Source of the DNA: Pseudomonadota bacterium
GTDB lineage: Bacteria > Pseudomonadota > Gammaproteobacteria > Burkholderiales > SHXO01
Direction: 5' to 3'
Length of the DNA: 7,839 nucleotides
Assembly: GCA_023430065.1 (NCBI GenBank)
Contig: JAEZCG010000018.1
Coordinates: forward strand, 1-7,839
A program made the position numbers and the translations under genes. The notes beneath the pieces were generated by a model. It was not told the origin of the DNA, did not search any database, and saw only the letters and a program-made list of their open reading frames with translations. Below are positions 1 through 7,507 of this stretch, in pieces (position 1 is the stretch's first letter; each line of letters begins with the position of its first letter).

Positions 1-2
1 CC

Positions 3-410
3 GCCCGGGTCCACGCCGGCGAGCGGGCGCCCGGCGTACCGGACGATTTCGACGTGGACGGATTCCTGCGCAACGCCAAGGTGCACTTCCACCGGCTGCA
101 GGCGGCGTGGGATCGCCAGGATGTGGACGACCTCAACGAGTTCACCACCCCCGAAGTGCTCGCCGAACTGCGCGTACAGCTGGCCGAGAACGGCGCGAAC
201 GGCGCAGCAAACGAGATCGTCAGCCTGGAGGCAGAACTGCTCGGGATCGAGGAGGGCGCGGCGGACTACCTGGCGAGCGTGCGTTTCGCCGGTGTACTGC
301 GCAGCGCCGACGCGCCCGATGGCGAAGCGTTCCAGGAAATCTGGAATCTCTCCAAGCGCAAGGACGGGCGAGGCGGCTGGCTGCTGGCGGGTATGCAGCA
401 GGTCCACTAG
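3..410 (+). CDS. Tim44-like domain protein, C-terminal part (5' truncated by window)
   Basis: The frame is open from the first bases of the window and ends at TAG 408-410, giving 135 residues. A GTG at 54 could be read as a start, but the coding sense continues upstream of it (ending PDDFDVDGFL), so I treat this as the 3' end of a longer gene. The segment FDVDGFLRNAKVHFHRLQ, then EFTTPEVLAEL, then ASVRFAGVLR and EIWNLSK, ending in GWLLAGMQQ, follows the bacterial Tim44-like domain (PF04280-type; an alpha/beta fold related to mitochondrial Tim44). In proteobacteria this domain usually follows a signal peptide, a Gly-rich stretch and one or two membrane helices; those parts would lie off the window. 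The biochemical role of the bacterial proteins is not established; membrane-associated binding is a guess. A strong hairpin 9 bp after the stop probably ends its transcript. Confidence 0.85.
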   Translation, partial: ARVHAGERAPGVPDDFDVDGFLRNAKVHFHRLQAAWDRQDVDDLNEFTTPEVLAELRVQLAENGANGAANEIVSLEAELLGIEEGAADYLASVRFAGVLRSADAPDGEAFQEIWNLSKRKDGRGGWLLAGMQQVH

Positions 411-418
411 CGGGAGTC

Positions 419-470
419 AGCCGCCGGCCGTCGACCCCGGCACGGCGGCTGTGGGCGCTGCATTTCCTTT
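419..470 (+). terminator. GC-rich hairpin downstream of the Tim44-like gene
   Basis: Arms AGCCGCCG (419-426) + GCCG (427-430) pair with CGGC (438-441) + CGGCGGCT (443-450). This makes a 12-bp stem with one bulged A (442) and a 7-nt loop. A short T-rich tract (TTTCCTTT, 463-470) follows, but 12 nt after the stem, so it is not a textbook intrinsic terminator. The position right after the stop codon supports a transcription-end role. Confidence 0.6.
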
Positions 471-612
471 ATGCGTGCGCACGCGATGTGTAGGACTTGC
501 AACGCATCGCGCGGAATCAGTCTCAAATCTGTGCGGACAGGGACTTGGGTGCAGGAGCGACGTTTGCTGACGACGCTCATACCCACTGCCAGGTGGCAGG
601 CTGCTTTCGCAC
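451..612 (+). other. Leader/intergenic region before the first hybrid kinase
   Basis: This is non-coding between the hairpin and the kinase ATG at 613. It holds a perfect 12-bp palindrome GCGTGCGCACGC (473-484), a TTGCAA (497-502) with no convincing -10 at the right distance, and an inverted repeat CTGCCA-GG-TGGCAG (586-599) ending 13 nt before the ATG. I cannot place a sigma-70 or sigma-54 promoter with confidence, although the kinase operon must start somewhere here. Confidence 0.35.
586..599 (+). repeat. Inverted repeat in the leader just upstream of the first kinase start
   Basis: CTGCCA (586-591) and TGGCAG (594-599) are perfect inverted arms separated by GG. In RNA this would fold as a 5-bp stem with an AGGU loop, sequestering the only purine-rich AGGTGG stretch before ATG 613. 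It may be a protein site, a translational control hairpin or chance. Confidence 0.3.
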
Positions 613-2661
613 ATGGAATCCGAACAAACGAACCGAGTCCGCCCCGACCGCGCCCAGACGGCTGTCCAATCGCCTGACAAATCCATCATCGACGAGTGCT
701 GCCGCCTGCTCCTCGAGTCGATCCGGGAGTATGCGATCTTCTGTCTGGACGTCCAGGGCCGGGTGATCACCTGGAACGCCGGCGCCGAGGCCATCAAGGG
801 CTACACCGAACGGGAAATCGTCGGCCGACATTTCTCCCTGTTCTATCCGCCGGAGGCGAACGCCATCCAGTGGCCGCAGCGGGAACTGGCCATGGCGAGC
901 GAGCGCGGCTGGTTCGAGGATCAGGGCTGGCGCCTTCGCAAAGACGGGTCGCGTTTCTGGGCGAACGTGGTGATCCACCCCGTGCGCAAGCGCGATGGCA
1001 CCCTGATCGGCTTCGCCAAGGTCACGCGCGACCTCACCGAGCGCCGGCGTCAGGAGGAGAACCTGCGCCAGAGCGAGGAGCGCTATCGCCTGGTGGCCGA
1101 TGCGGTCGCGGACTACGCGATCGTCTCGCTCGCCGAGGACGGGCGCGTGGCGAGCTGGAACGCGGGGGCCGCGCGCCTGTTCGGATACCAGGCAGCCGAG
1201 ATCGCCGGCGCAGAGTCGACCCGGTTCTATCGTCCGCAGGACGTGCAGGCCGGGATCCCGTCGGATGACTTGGCACACGCCGCCGCCGGCCGCATCGAGC
1301 GGGAAGGGTGGCGCGTGCGCAGCGACGGTTCGCAGTTCTGGGCGCAGGTGACCATGACGCCCCTGGTGGACGATCAGGGCCGGCTGATCGGAATCGCCCA
1401 GATCACACGCGACCTGACGGACGTACGTCGAATGCAGGCGTTGGAGGAGGCGGGCCAGCGCAACAAGGAATTCCTCGCCATGCTGGCGCATGAGCTGCGC
1501 AATCCGCTGGCACCCATCCGCAATGCGCTGGCGGTCGTACGCAACACGGACCTCAAGGACCCGGTTCTGCAGCACTGCCTGGACACCGTCGACCGGCAAG
1601 CCTCGCATCTTGCCCGCCTGATCGACGATCTGGTGGACGTCAGCCGCGTGACCAGCGGAAAGATCAGCCTGCAGCGTGAGCCGGTCGATCTGAAGGGTGT
1701 GATCGCCCGGGCGGTCGAGGCGGCCGAGCCTTTCCTCGAGGCCCGCGCGCACCACCTGCAACTGGATCTGTCGGCCGATGCCGTGCCGCTGCTGGGCGAT
1801 GCCACACGGCTGTCGCAGGTGGTGGTGAACCTGCTCGACAATGCCGCCAAGTTCACGCGCGACGGCGGCAACATCCGCGTCGCCCTGCGGCGCGAGCACG
1901 ACTGCGCGATCCTCAGCATCCAGGACAATGGGATTGGCATGAGCCGCGAACTGCGTGACCGGGCATTCGAGCTCTTCGTGCAGGGCGAGCGGGGACTCGA
2001 TCGCTCGGAGGGCGGACTGGGCATCGGGCTGCCGCTCGTGCGCCGCATCGTGGAGCTGCATGAGGGGACGGTCGAGGCGGTGAGTTCCGGACCCGGGTCG
2101 GGCAGCGAATTCGTCGTGCGCCTGCCCGTGGACACACGCTCGATGCGTGAGGAGCACACCGCGCCGCCCTTCATGTCATCGGAGTGGAAGGCGCTGTGCA
2201 TCCTGGTGGTGGACGATAACGTCGATTCCGCCGACACGATGGCGATGCTGCTGCGCATGTGGGGGCACACGGTGCACGTCGCGCACAATGGCACGGAGGC
2301 ACTGCGCCTGGCGCGCAAGCATGCGCCGCGGCTGATCCTGCTCGACATCGGCCTGCCGGGGATGGATGGATTCGAGGTGGCGCGGCGCCTGCGCAAGCTC
2401 GGCAAGGCGCGCCGCGCGGTGCTGCTTGCCGTGTCCGGTTACTCACAGCCGGACGATCGCCTGCACGCCTTGTCCGCGGGCTTCGACGACTATCTCGTCA
2501 AGCCGGTCGACGCCAGGGAACTGCGACAGTTCGTCGCGCGCGCCCAGCAGCCTGGCCAGGGACGCGACTGCGACGCCAGACGGCGCAGCTATACCCAACT
2601 CCACGCCTTGCCCTCGATGACCCGTTGGCGCCCGGATCCGCCGCGCGGTTCGCCGCAGTAA
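613..2661 (+). CDS. Hybrid sensor histidine kinase/response regulator, PAS-PAS-HisKA-HATPase_c-REC
   Basis: This 682-aa protein has no signal peptide or membrane helix, so it should be a cytoplasmic sensor kinase. Domains by residue: PAS/PAC 1 about 33-142, PAS/PAC 2 about 153-270, HisKA about 284-350 with H-box LAHELRNPLAP (phospho-His293), and HATPase about 395-506 with N-box NLLDNAAKF (Asn410), G1 DNGIGM (438-443) and G2 GGLGIGL (467-473). The REC domain, about 528-643, has acidic residues Asp534/Asp535, phospho-acceptor Asp578, Ser608 and Lys630. All catalytic residues are present. Neither PAS carries the LOV cysteine motif, and the ligands are unknown. The phosphoryl group should pass from His293 to Asp578 and then to an HPt protein not seen here. 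ATG 613 is chosen because an in-frame TGA lies at 568-570 with no other usual start between; its Shine-Dalgarno is weak. A basic, probably disordered tail (about 645-682) follows the REC. It is probably the first gene of a three-gene operon. Confidence 0.93.
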   Translation: MESEQTNRVRPDRAQTAVQSPDKSIIDECCRLLLESIREYAIFCLDVQGRVITWNAGAEAIKGYTEREIVGRHFSLFYPPEANAIQWPQRELAMASERGWFEDQGWRLRKDGSRFWANVVIHPVRKRDGTLIGFAKVTRDLTERRRQEENLRQSEERYRLVADAVADYAIVSLAEDGRVASWNAGAARLFGYQAAEIAGAESTRFYRPQDVQAGIPSDDLAHAAAGRIEREGWRVRSDGSQFWAQVTMTPLVDDQGRLIGIAQITRDLTDVRRMQALEEAGQRNKEFLAMLAHELRNPLAPIRNALAVVRNTDLKDPVLQHCLDTVDRQASHLARLIDDLVDVSRVTSGKISLQREPVDLKGVIARAVEAAEPFLEARAHHLQLDLSADAVPLLGDATRLSQVVVNLLDNAAKFTRDGGNIRVALRREHDCAILSIQDNGIGMSRELRDRAFELFVQGERGLDRSEGGLGIGLPLVRRIVELHEGTVEAVSSGPGSGSEFVVRLPVDTRSMREEHTAPPFMSSEWKALCILVVDDNVDSADTMAMLLRMWGHTVHVAHNGTEALRLARKHAPRLILLDIGLPGMDGFEVARRLRKLGKARRAVLLAVSGYSQPDDRLHALSAGFDDYLVKPVDARELRQFVARAQQPGQGRDCDARRRSYTQLHALPSMTRWRPDPPRGSPQ

Positions 2662-2743
2662 ATCGCCCAGCCGTCCGGACCCGAGCCTGCTGCGCACTCT
2701 GATTGCTGCGTGACTGCGACTTTCGACGGGCGGGGACACCAGC

Positions 2744-2749
2744 GGGGAG
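2744..2749 (+). promoter_or_regulatory. Ribosome binding site deciding the start of the small DUF1508-like gene
   Basis: GGGGAG ends 5 nt before ATG 2755. This favours ATG 2755 over the in-frame GTG at 2710, which has no comparable site. Confidence 0.6.
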
Positions 2750-2754
2750 ATCGC

Positions 2755-3105
2755 ATGCACTATCGGATCGTGCAGGATGGGCGCTTTGGCTTGTGGCGCT
2801 GGATTCTGCTGGACCGCGGACGCGCCGTCGCGCGCTCGCTGGACGCCTTTGCCGATGCGCACAGCTGCCGCACGGCGCTGCACCGCGCATTCGCGAACGG
2901 CGTGACGCTGAGCGAATGGGGGCATCCGTCCACGCGGATCGGACAGCGCCGCGACGCGGCATCCGAGGTCCCTGCGGAGGAGGACGCGGAACCGTTGTCG
3001 CCGGCCACCACGCAGTTCGAGGACGTGGGACTGAAGAAGGTGGATACCCGGGAGCCGGACGAGGGAGAGGCCGAGCCGACCCCCATGCCGCAGATCGGGC
3101 GCTGA
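2755..3105 (+). CDS. Small protein with DUF1508/YegP-like N-terminal half and acidic tail
   Basis: A 116-aa protein. Residues 1-50 start MHYRIVQDGRFGLWRWILLD and continue RGRAVARS, then a segment with spaced Ala/Cys and a final RAF. This resembles the beta-beta-beta-alpha pattern of DUF1508 (UPF0339; E. coli YegP): an aromatic-rich first strand, a W-R-W-x-L second strand, a G-x-x-x-A-x-S turn and a helix. The family match is by eye and is an inference; YegP-type proteins have no settled biochemical function. From about residue 58 the chain becomes Glu/Asp/Pro-rich and is probably disordered (PAEEDAEP, then TREPDEGEAEPTP). An alternative GTG start at 2710 would add 15 residues. It lies 93 bp after the first kinase and 41 bp before the second, on the same strand, so it is likely co-transcribed with both and may be an accessory of the phosphorelay. 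It could also be an unrelated passenger. Confidence 0.7.
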   Translation: MHYRIVQDGRFGLWRWILLDRGRAVARSLDAFADAHSCRTALHRAFANGVTLSEWGHPSTRIGQRRDAASEVPAEEDAEPLSPATTQFEDVGLKKVDTREPDEGEAEPTPMPQIGR

Positions 3106-3132
3106 GCCACCTGTGCCGTACGCAGGCGCATC

Positions 3133-3138
3133 AGGTGA
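3133..3138 (+). promoter_or_regulatory. Ribosome binding site deciding the start of the second kinase
   Basis: AGGTGA ends 8 nt before ATG 3147. The reading frame stays open far upstream (beyond 2703, overlapping the small gene), so this site, not an upstream stop, fixes the start. An in-frame GTG at 3135 has no comparable site. Confidence 0.6.
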
Positions 3139-3146
3139 ATGAGAAC

Positions 3147-4829
<1,683 letters not shown>

Positions 4830-4873
4830 TCCGCGAGGGTGCCGTCGGCCTGGCGCCATCCCGTGCGCCGGCG

Positions 4874-4897
4874 GCGGGAGGGGCTGACGCCTCCCGC
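4874..4897. terminator. Hairpin between the convergent kinase and membrane-protein genes
   Basis: GCGGGAGG (4874-4881) and CCTCCCGC (4890-4897) are perfect 8-bp inverted arms with an 8-nt loop. The hairpin lies between the kinase stop (4829) and the convergent gene's stop (4907). There is no T tract on either strand, so it may be a bidirectional factor-assisted terminator. A 10-bp palindrome AGCGGCCGCT (4898-4907) directly abuts it. Confidence 0.5.
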
Positions 4898-4906
4898 AGC
4901 GGCCGC

Positions 4907-5329
4907 TCAGGCGTGTCGCTGCTGCCAGAGTCCGACCACGAGCAGCGCGACGCTGATGATCGCCAGCGCGGCAATCCCGATCGGCGACAACGCGGCATGT
5001 GCCGTCAGCAGGAGGAGGATGCCAAGTGCGGCGCTGGCGAGATTGGCGCGGGCGATCCAACTGCGCAGTCGACCCAGGCGGCCCGCCGAGCGCGCGACCA
5101 GCACGGTGTCGAGCGCGAACACGAGCAGGACGACGCCCAACACGCGCAACACCACGCCCGGTTCGGCGCCGAGCAGGCTGTCCAGTGCCGGCATGGCGAT
5201 CTGCGCGACCTGCGGTCCGAACAGGGCAAGCTCGAGTCCGACCAGGACATCGGCCGCGGCGCCGAGGTAGTAGGGCAGCGGCGAGCGGGTGGCAGGTGCA
5301 GCAGGTAGGCTGTGCGTGAGTGCGGTCAT
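4907..5329 (-). CDS. Small four-helix integral membrane protein, function unknown
   Basis: A 140-aa, strongly hydrophobic protein. Predicted membrane segments are at about residues 20-39, 57-79, 93-111 and 114-134. A basic stretch RSAGRLGRLRSWIAR (80-94) between helices 2 and 3 suggests a cytoplasmic loop. The N-terminus (MTALTHSLPAAPATRSPLPY) is not a cleavable signal peptide. I recognise no catalytic motif and no named family; the size and topology recall small four-helix families such as DoxX/SPW. The start is ATG 5329, with GGAGG ending 5 nt before it; the frame continues upstream, but that part would run across the operator and into the divergent gene. It is transcribed divergently from the XRE/MmyB-type regulator across a perfect palindrome, and such divergent neighbours are typically the regulator's target. 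Expression is therefore probably repressed or activated by that regulator in response to a small ligand. Confidence 0.8.
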   Translation of the reverse strand: MTALTHSLPAAPATRSPLPYYLGAAADVLVGLELALFGPQVAQIAMPALDSLLGAEPGVVLRVLGVVLLVFALDTVLVARSAGRLGRLRSWIARANLASAALGILLLLTAHAALSPIGIAALAIISVALLVVGLWQQRHA

Positions 5330-5334
5330 GATGG

Positions 5335-5339
5335 CCTCC
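5335..5339 (-). promoter_or_regulatory. Ribosome binding site of the membrane-protein gene
   Basis: The minus strand reads GGAGG ending 5 nt before ATG 5329. It decides this start in a frame that is otherwise open further upstream. Confidence 0.65.
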
Positions 5340-5389
5340 GTTGGGTTGACGATGTTGCGGAGCCATCGTCGGCCGTGCGGCGCATCGGC

Positions 5390-5412
5390 GCAATTACCTC
5401 GCCGGTAATTGC
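5390..5412. promoter_or_regulatory. Perfect palindromic operator between the divergent genes
   Basis: GCAATTACC (5390-5398), spacer TCGCC (5399-5403), GGTAATTGC (5404-5412): perfect 9-bp inverted arms. It is AT-rich in a GC-rich setting, 60 bp from the membrane-protein ATG and 32 bp from the regulator ATG. Geometry and position fit a dimeric HTH_XRE regulator controlling both directions. I saw no second copy in the window. Confidence 0.75.
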
Positions 5413-5437
5413 CCATCACCTGTCGAAGAGCGATAAC
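5409..5437 (+). promoter_or_regulatory. Candidate sigma-70 promoter of the XRE/MmyB regulator
   Basis: TTGCCC (5409-5414) and GATAAC (5432-5437) are separated by exactly 17 bp, each matching 4 of 6 consensus positions. The -35 overlaps the right arm of the palindrome, which would give autorepression. A start about 7 nt after the -10 would fall at or next to ATG 5445, implying a leaderless or near-leaderless mRNA. Confidence 0.4.
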
Positions 5438-5444
5438 GCAATCC

Positions 5445-6269
5445 ATGAACATCGACGAACCGGTTCGCCGACACCGGCACGCGGGCTTCGGCACCATGCT
5501 GCGGGAGTGGCGCCGCCTGCGCGGCAACAGCCAGCTCGATCTCGCCCTGCACTGCGGCCTGTCTCAGCGCCACCTGAGCTTCCTCGAATCCGGACGCAGT
5601 CGCCCCAGCCGTGGGATGGTGCTGCACCTCGCTTCGGCGCTCGATGTCCCGCTGCGCGATCAGAACGCCATGCTGCTCGCCGCGGGGTTCGCGCCCGTGT
5701 TCCGGCAGCGCAATCTGGATGCGCCCGACATGAAGCCCGTCGACCTCGCCCTCGAGCACGTGCTGCGGCAGCAGTCGCCCTATCCCGCCCTCGTCGTCGA
5801 CGAGTTGCACACCATCGTGCGCGCGAACCAGGCACTGTCCTCGTTGCTGTCGTTTCTCACCGGTGGTGCCCCACTGCCCTCGCCGGTCAACGCGGTCGAA
5901 GCCCTGCTGGCGCCGGACGCGCTGCGCGGCGCGGTCGAGAACTGGGAGGAGGTTGCGGCCTGGATGGTGCGGCGCCTGCGCGCGGAGGTCCTGCTGGAGG
6001 GTGCCGGTGCAGCCGCGCATGCCCTGCTCGAGCGCGTGCTGCGTCTGCCCGACGTCGCCCGGGCCGCGTCGGTCTGGCGTGCGGACCAGGAACTGCCCCC
6101 GACTCTTGTGTTGTGGCTGCGCCGGGGCGATACGCGGTTGGGATTGTTCTCGATGATTGCCACGGTCGGCACACCGCTCGACGTGGCCTTGCAGAACCTG
6201 CGGCTGGAGCTGTTCTTTCCGGCCGACGCGTCGACCGCACGCTGGTTCGCGCGCGCCGCACAGGCGTGA
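5445..6269 (+). CDS. XRE-family transcriptional regulator with MmyB-like ligand-binding domain
   Basis: A 274-aa protein. Residues about 14-70 form a helix-turn-helix of the Cro/C1 (XRE) type: FGTMLREWRRLRGNSQLDLA, then GLSQRHLSFLESGRSRPSRG. From about 95 to 262 it matches the MmyB-like ligand-binding domain (PF17765-type, PAS-like fold): SPYPALVVDELHTIVRANQA near the start and TVGTPLDVALQNLRLELFFP near the end are typical. Members of this family are thought to bind small, possibly fatty-acid-like ligands; the ligand here is unknown. ATG 5445 is preferred to the in-frame TTG at 5409, which lies inside the operator. No good Shine-Dalgarno precedes ATG 5445, in line with a leaderless transcript from the candidate promoter. 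The palindrome 32 bp upstream and the divergent four-helix membrane protein are the likely binding site and target. The gene ends at TGA 6267-6269, convergent with the beta-propeller gene. Confidence 0.9.
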   Translation: MNIDEPVRRHRHAGFGTMLREWRRLRGNSQLDLALHCGLSQRHLSFLESGRSRPSRGMVLHLASALDVPLRDQNAMLLAAGFAPVFRQRNLDAPDMKPVDLALEHVLRQQSPYPALVVDELHTIVRANQALSSLLSFLTGGAPLPSPVNAVEALLAPDALRGAVENWEEVAAWMVRRLRAEVLLEGAGAAAHALLERVLRLPDVARAASVWRADQELPPTLVLWLRRGDTRLGLFSMIATVGTPLDVALQNLRLELFFPADASTARWFARAAQA

Positions 6270-6289
6270 AGTGAGACAGCGCGAACTCC

Positions 6290-6316
6290 GCCGCACCGGC
6301 GCGCGGCCGGCGCGGC
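6290..6316. terminator. GC-rich hairpin between the convergent regulator and propeller genes
   Basis: GCCGCACCGGC (6290-6300) pairs with GCCGGCGCGGC (6306-6316): an 11-bp stem with one A/C mismatch and a 5-nt loop. It sits in the 57-bp gap between two convergent stops and could serve both directions. No T tract follows on either strand, so the terminator call rests on position and stem strength. Confidence 0.5.
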
Positions 6317-6326
6317 GTGCAGCGGA

Positions 6327-7412
6327 TTACTTGGGCATGTCGAGGCTGCCGATCGACTTCGGATAGGTGACGATTCCCCAGGGCAGCTTCTTGTCCTCGA
6401 TGGTCTTCACCGGCGTGAGGGTCTTGGCGTCGATGACGTGGATGTCATGCGAGCGGCCGCAGGCGACCAGGATGTGGCTCTCGTCCGGCGTGTAGGTGAA
6501 GTGCCAGCAGCGGTCGCCGACGGGGATCTCCTTGACCGGCTTCCACGTCTTGGTGTCGAACACCTGCAGCGCCTTGCCCTTGGCGAGCGCAACGAACAGG
6601 CGGTCGCCGGTCCGATCGAACATCAGGCCGTACGGAACCTCGCCGGTAGGCACGACCTTCGTGATGTTGTATTTGCCGTCGAGGATGACGAGCTTGTTGC
6701 CGTACTCGAGCGTGGCGGCGTAGTACTGGCCGCTCGGGTGCATCTTCACGCCGCGCGGCCGGTTGCCGTGCTTCCTGGTGTCGATCTTCTTGACCAGCTT
6801 GCCGGTCTCGATGTCGTGCACGCTCAGGTTCTCGTCGGCCTCGTTGGTCACGATGATGTTCTTGCCGTCGGCGGAGAACTCGATGCCCTCGGTCTCCATG
6901 CCGCCCTCGATCTCGCGGATCTTCTCGCCCTTCTTCAGGTCGACGACGGCGATGCGTGCGGGTTCTTCGTCTTCCTCCTCGCGCTGCTGGGCGAGCTTCT
7001 TCGCCTCCTCCGATCCCGGCGCGGGCGGCGGTCCGCCCACCGACGCCGGTTCGAAGGAGACGAAGGCATAGTCGCCGCGGACGCGCACGAACTCGGGGTT
7101 TTCGCCGATCGGGACGCGCTTGACCACCTTCCCGCTGGTGCGCTCGATGATGGCAATGTCGGCGCTGTCCCGGTTGGCGCTGATCAGGTACTTCCCGTCT
7201 GCAGTCACGCCGATGCCGCGCGGCGAGCCCCCACCGGCGTCGATCTCGCCGACCGGTTCCATCTTGGCCAGGTCGATGACGGTGATCTCGCCGTTCTGAT
7301 TGCTCACGTAGGCGAGGCCTTTGCCGGAATCGGCGGCGGCCGGCCCGGCCAGCATTGCCAGGCTCAGTACGGCCCCGGCCAGGGCGGGTCGGTAAACGGT
7401 CAGAACATGCAT
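6327..7412 (-). CDS. Secreted YVTN/YncE-like seven-bladed beta-propeller protein
   Basis: A 361-aa protein with a Sec signal peptide: hydrophobic core about residues 10-25 and an AAA|D cleavage site near 27/28, so probably periplasmic. The mature part is a chain of repeats of the form (A/L)YVSNQNGEITVIDLAK..EPVGEID...PRGIGVTADGKYL. Repeats begin near residues 33, 74, 114, 184, 229, 270 and 313, fitting a seven-bladed propeller of the YVTN/YncE type, also seen in the PQQ-associated propeller family. An unusual Pro-rich then acidic insertion (about 126-151, including QQREEEDEEP) interrupts blade 3. Two cysteines (302, 318) lie in the last blades. Such proteins act as binding scaffolds; some relatives sit beside PQQ-dependent alcohol dehydrogenase genes, but no such enzyme is visible here. 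The start is ATG 7412, supported by the signal peptide and by GAGGAG ending 7 nt before it, although the frame is open upstream to 7784. It is divergent from the PAS gene at 7732. Confidence 0.88.
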   Translation of the reverse strand: MHVLTVYRPALAGAVLSLAMLAGPAAADSGKGLAYVSNQNGEITVIDLAKMEPVGEIDAGGGSPRGIGVTADGKYLISANRDSADIAIIERTSGKVVKRVPIGENPEFVRVRGDYAFVSFEPASVGGPPPAPGSEEAKKLAQQREEEDEEPARIAVVDLKKGEKIREIEGGMETEGIEFSADGKNIIVTNEADENLSVHDIETGKLVKKIDTRKHGNRPRGVKMHPSGQYYAATLEYGNKLVILDGKYNITKVVPTGEVPYGLMFDRTGDRLFVALAKGKALQVFDTKTWKPVKEIPVGDRCWHFTYTPDESHILVACGRSHDIHVIDAKTLTPVKTIEDKKLPWGIVTYPKSIGSLDMPK

Positions 7413-7419
7413 CAATGGA

Positions 7420-7425
7420 CTCCTC
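7420..7425 (-). promoter_or_regulatory. Ribosome binding site of the beta-propeller gene
   Basis: The minus strand reads GAGGAG ending 7 nt before ATG 7412. It fixes this start just before the signal peptide. Confidence 0.65.
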
Positions 7426-7467
7426 AGGTTGTTGTCAGATGCCGGGAACAGCCGGACTCGAGATTGG

Positions 7468-7507
7468 AAATCCGCCAGGGTAATCGGTTCATCCTCTTGG
7501 CGGATAT
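7468..7507. repeat. Long inverted repeat, candidate operator
   Basis: The plus strand reads AAATCCGCCAGG at 7468-7479; the minus strand of 7496-7507 reads ATATCCGCCAAG. The arms match at 10 of 12 positions, with the core ATCCGCCA fully conserved, 16 nt apart (28 bp centre to centre). It lies 56 bp upstream of the propeller ATG. Two inverted half-sites this far apart suggest cooperative binding or two dimers rather than a transcript hairpin. Confidence 0.5.

Noticed and set aside
497..528. Sigma-70 promoter from TTGCAA (497-502) with TCAAAT (523-528)
   Set aside because: The spacer would be 20 bp, and nothing at 16-18 bp resembles a -10.
1268..1290. TTGGCAC resembling a sigma-54 -24 element
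   Set aside because: It is inside the PAS2 coding sequence of the first kinase and lacks a matching -12 element and a gene start downstream.
577..2157. Antisense open frame of 526 codons opposite the first kinase
   Set aside because: It mirrors the kinase codons (rich in Leu/Gln/His/Asp from reversed codons), shows no family motif, and is a GC-driven shadow.
2703..3146. Upstream extension of the second kinase frame
   Set aside because: It overlaps the small gene in another frame and encodes Arg/Gly-rich text without domains; ATG 3147 has a good ribosome site.
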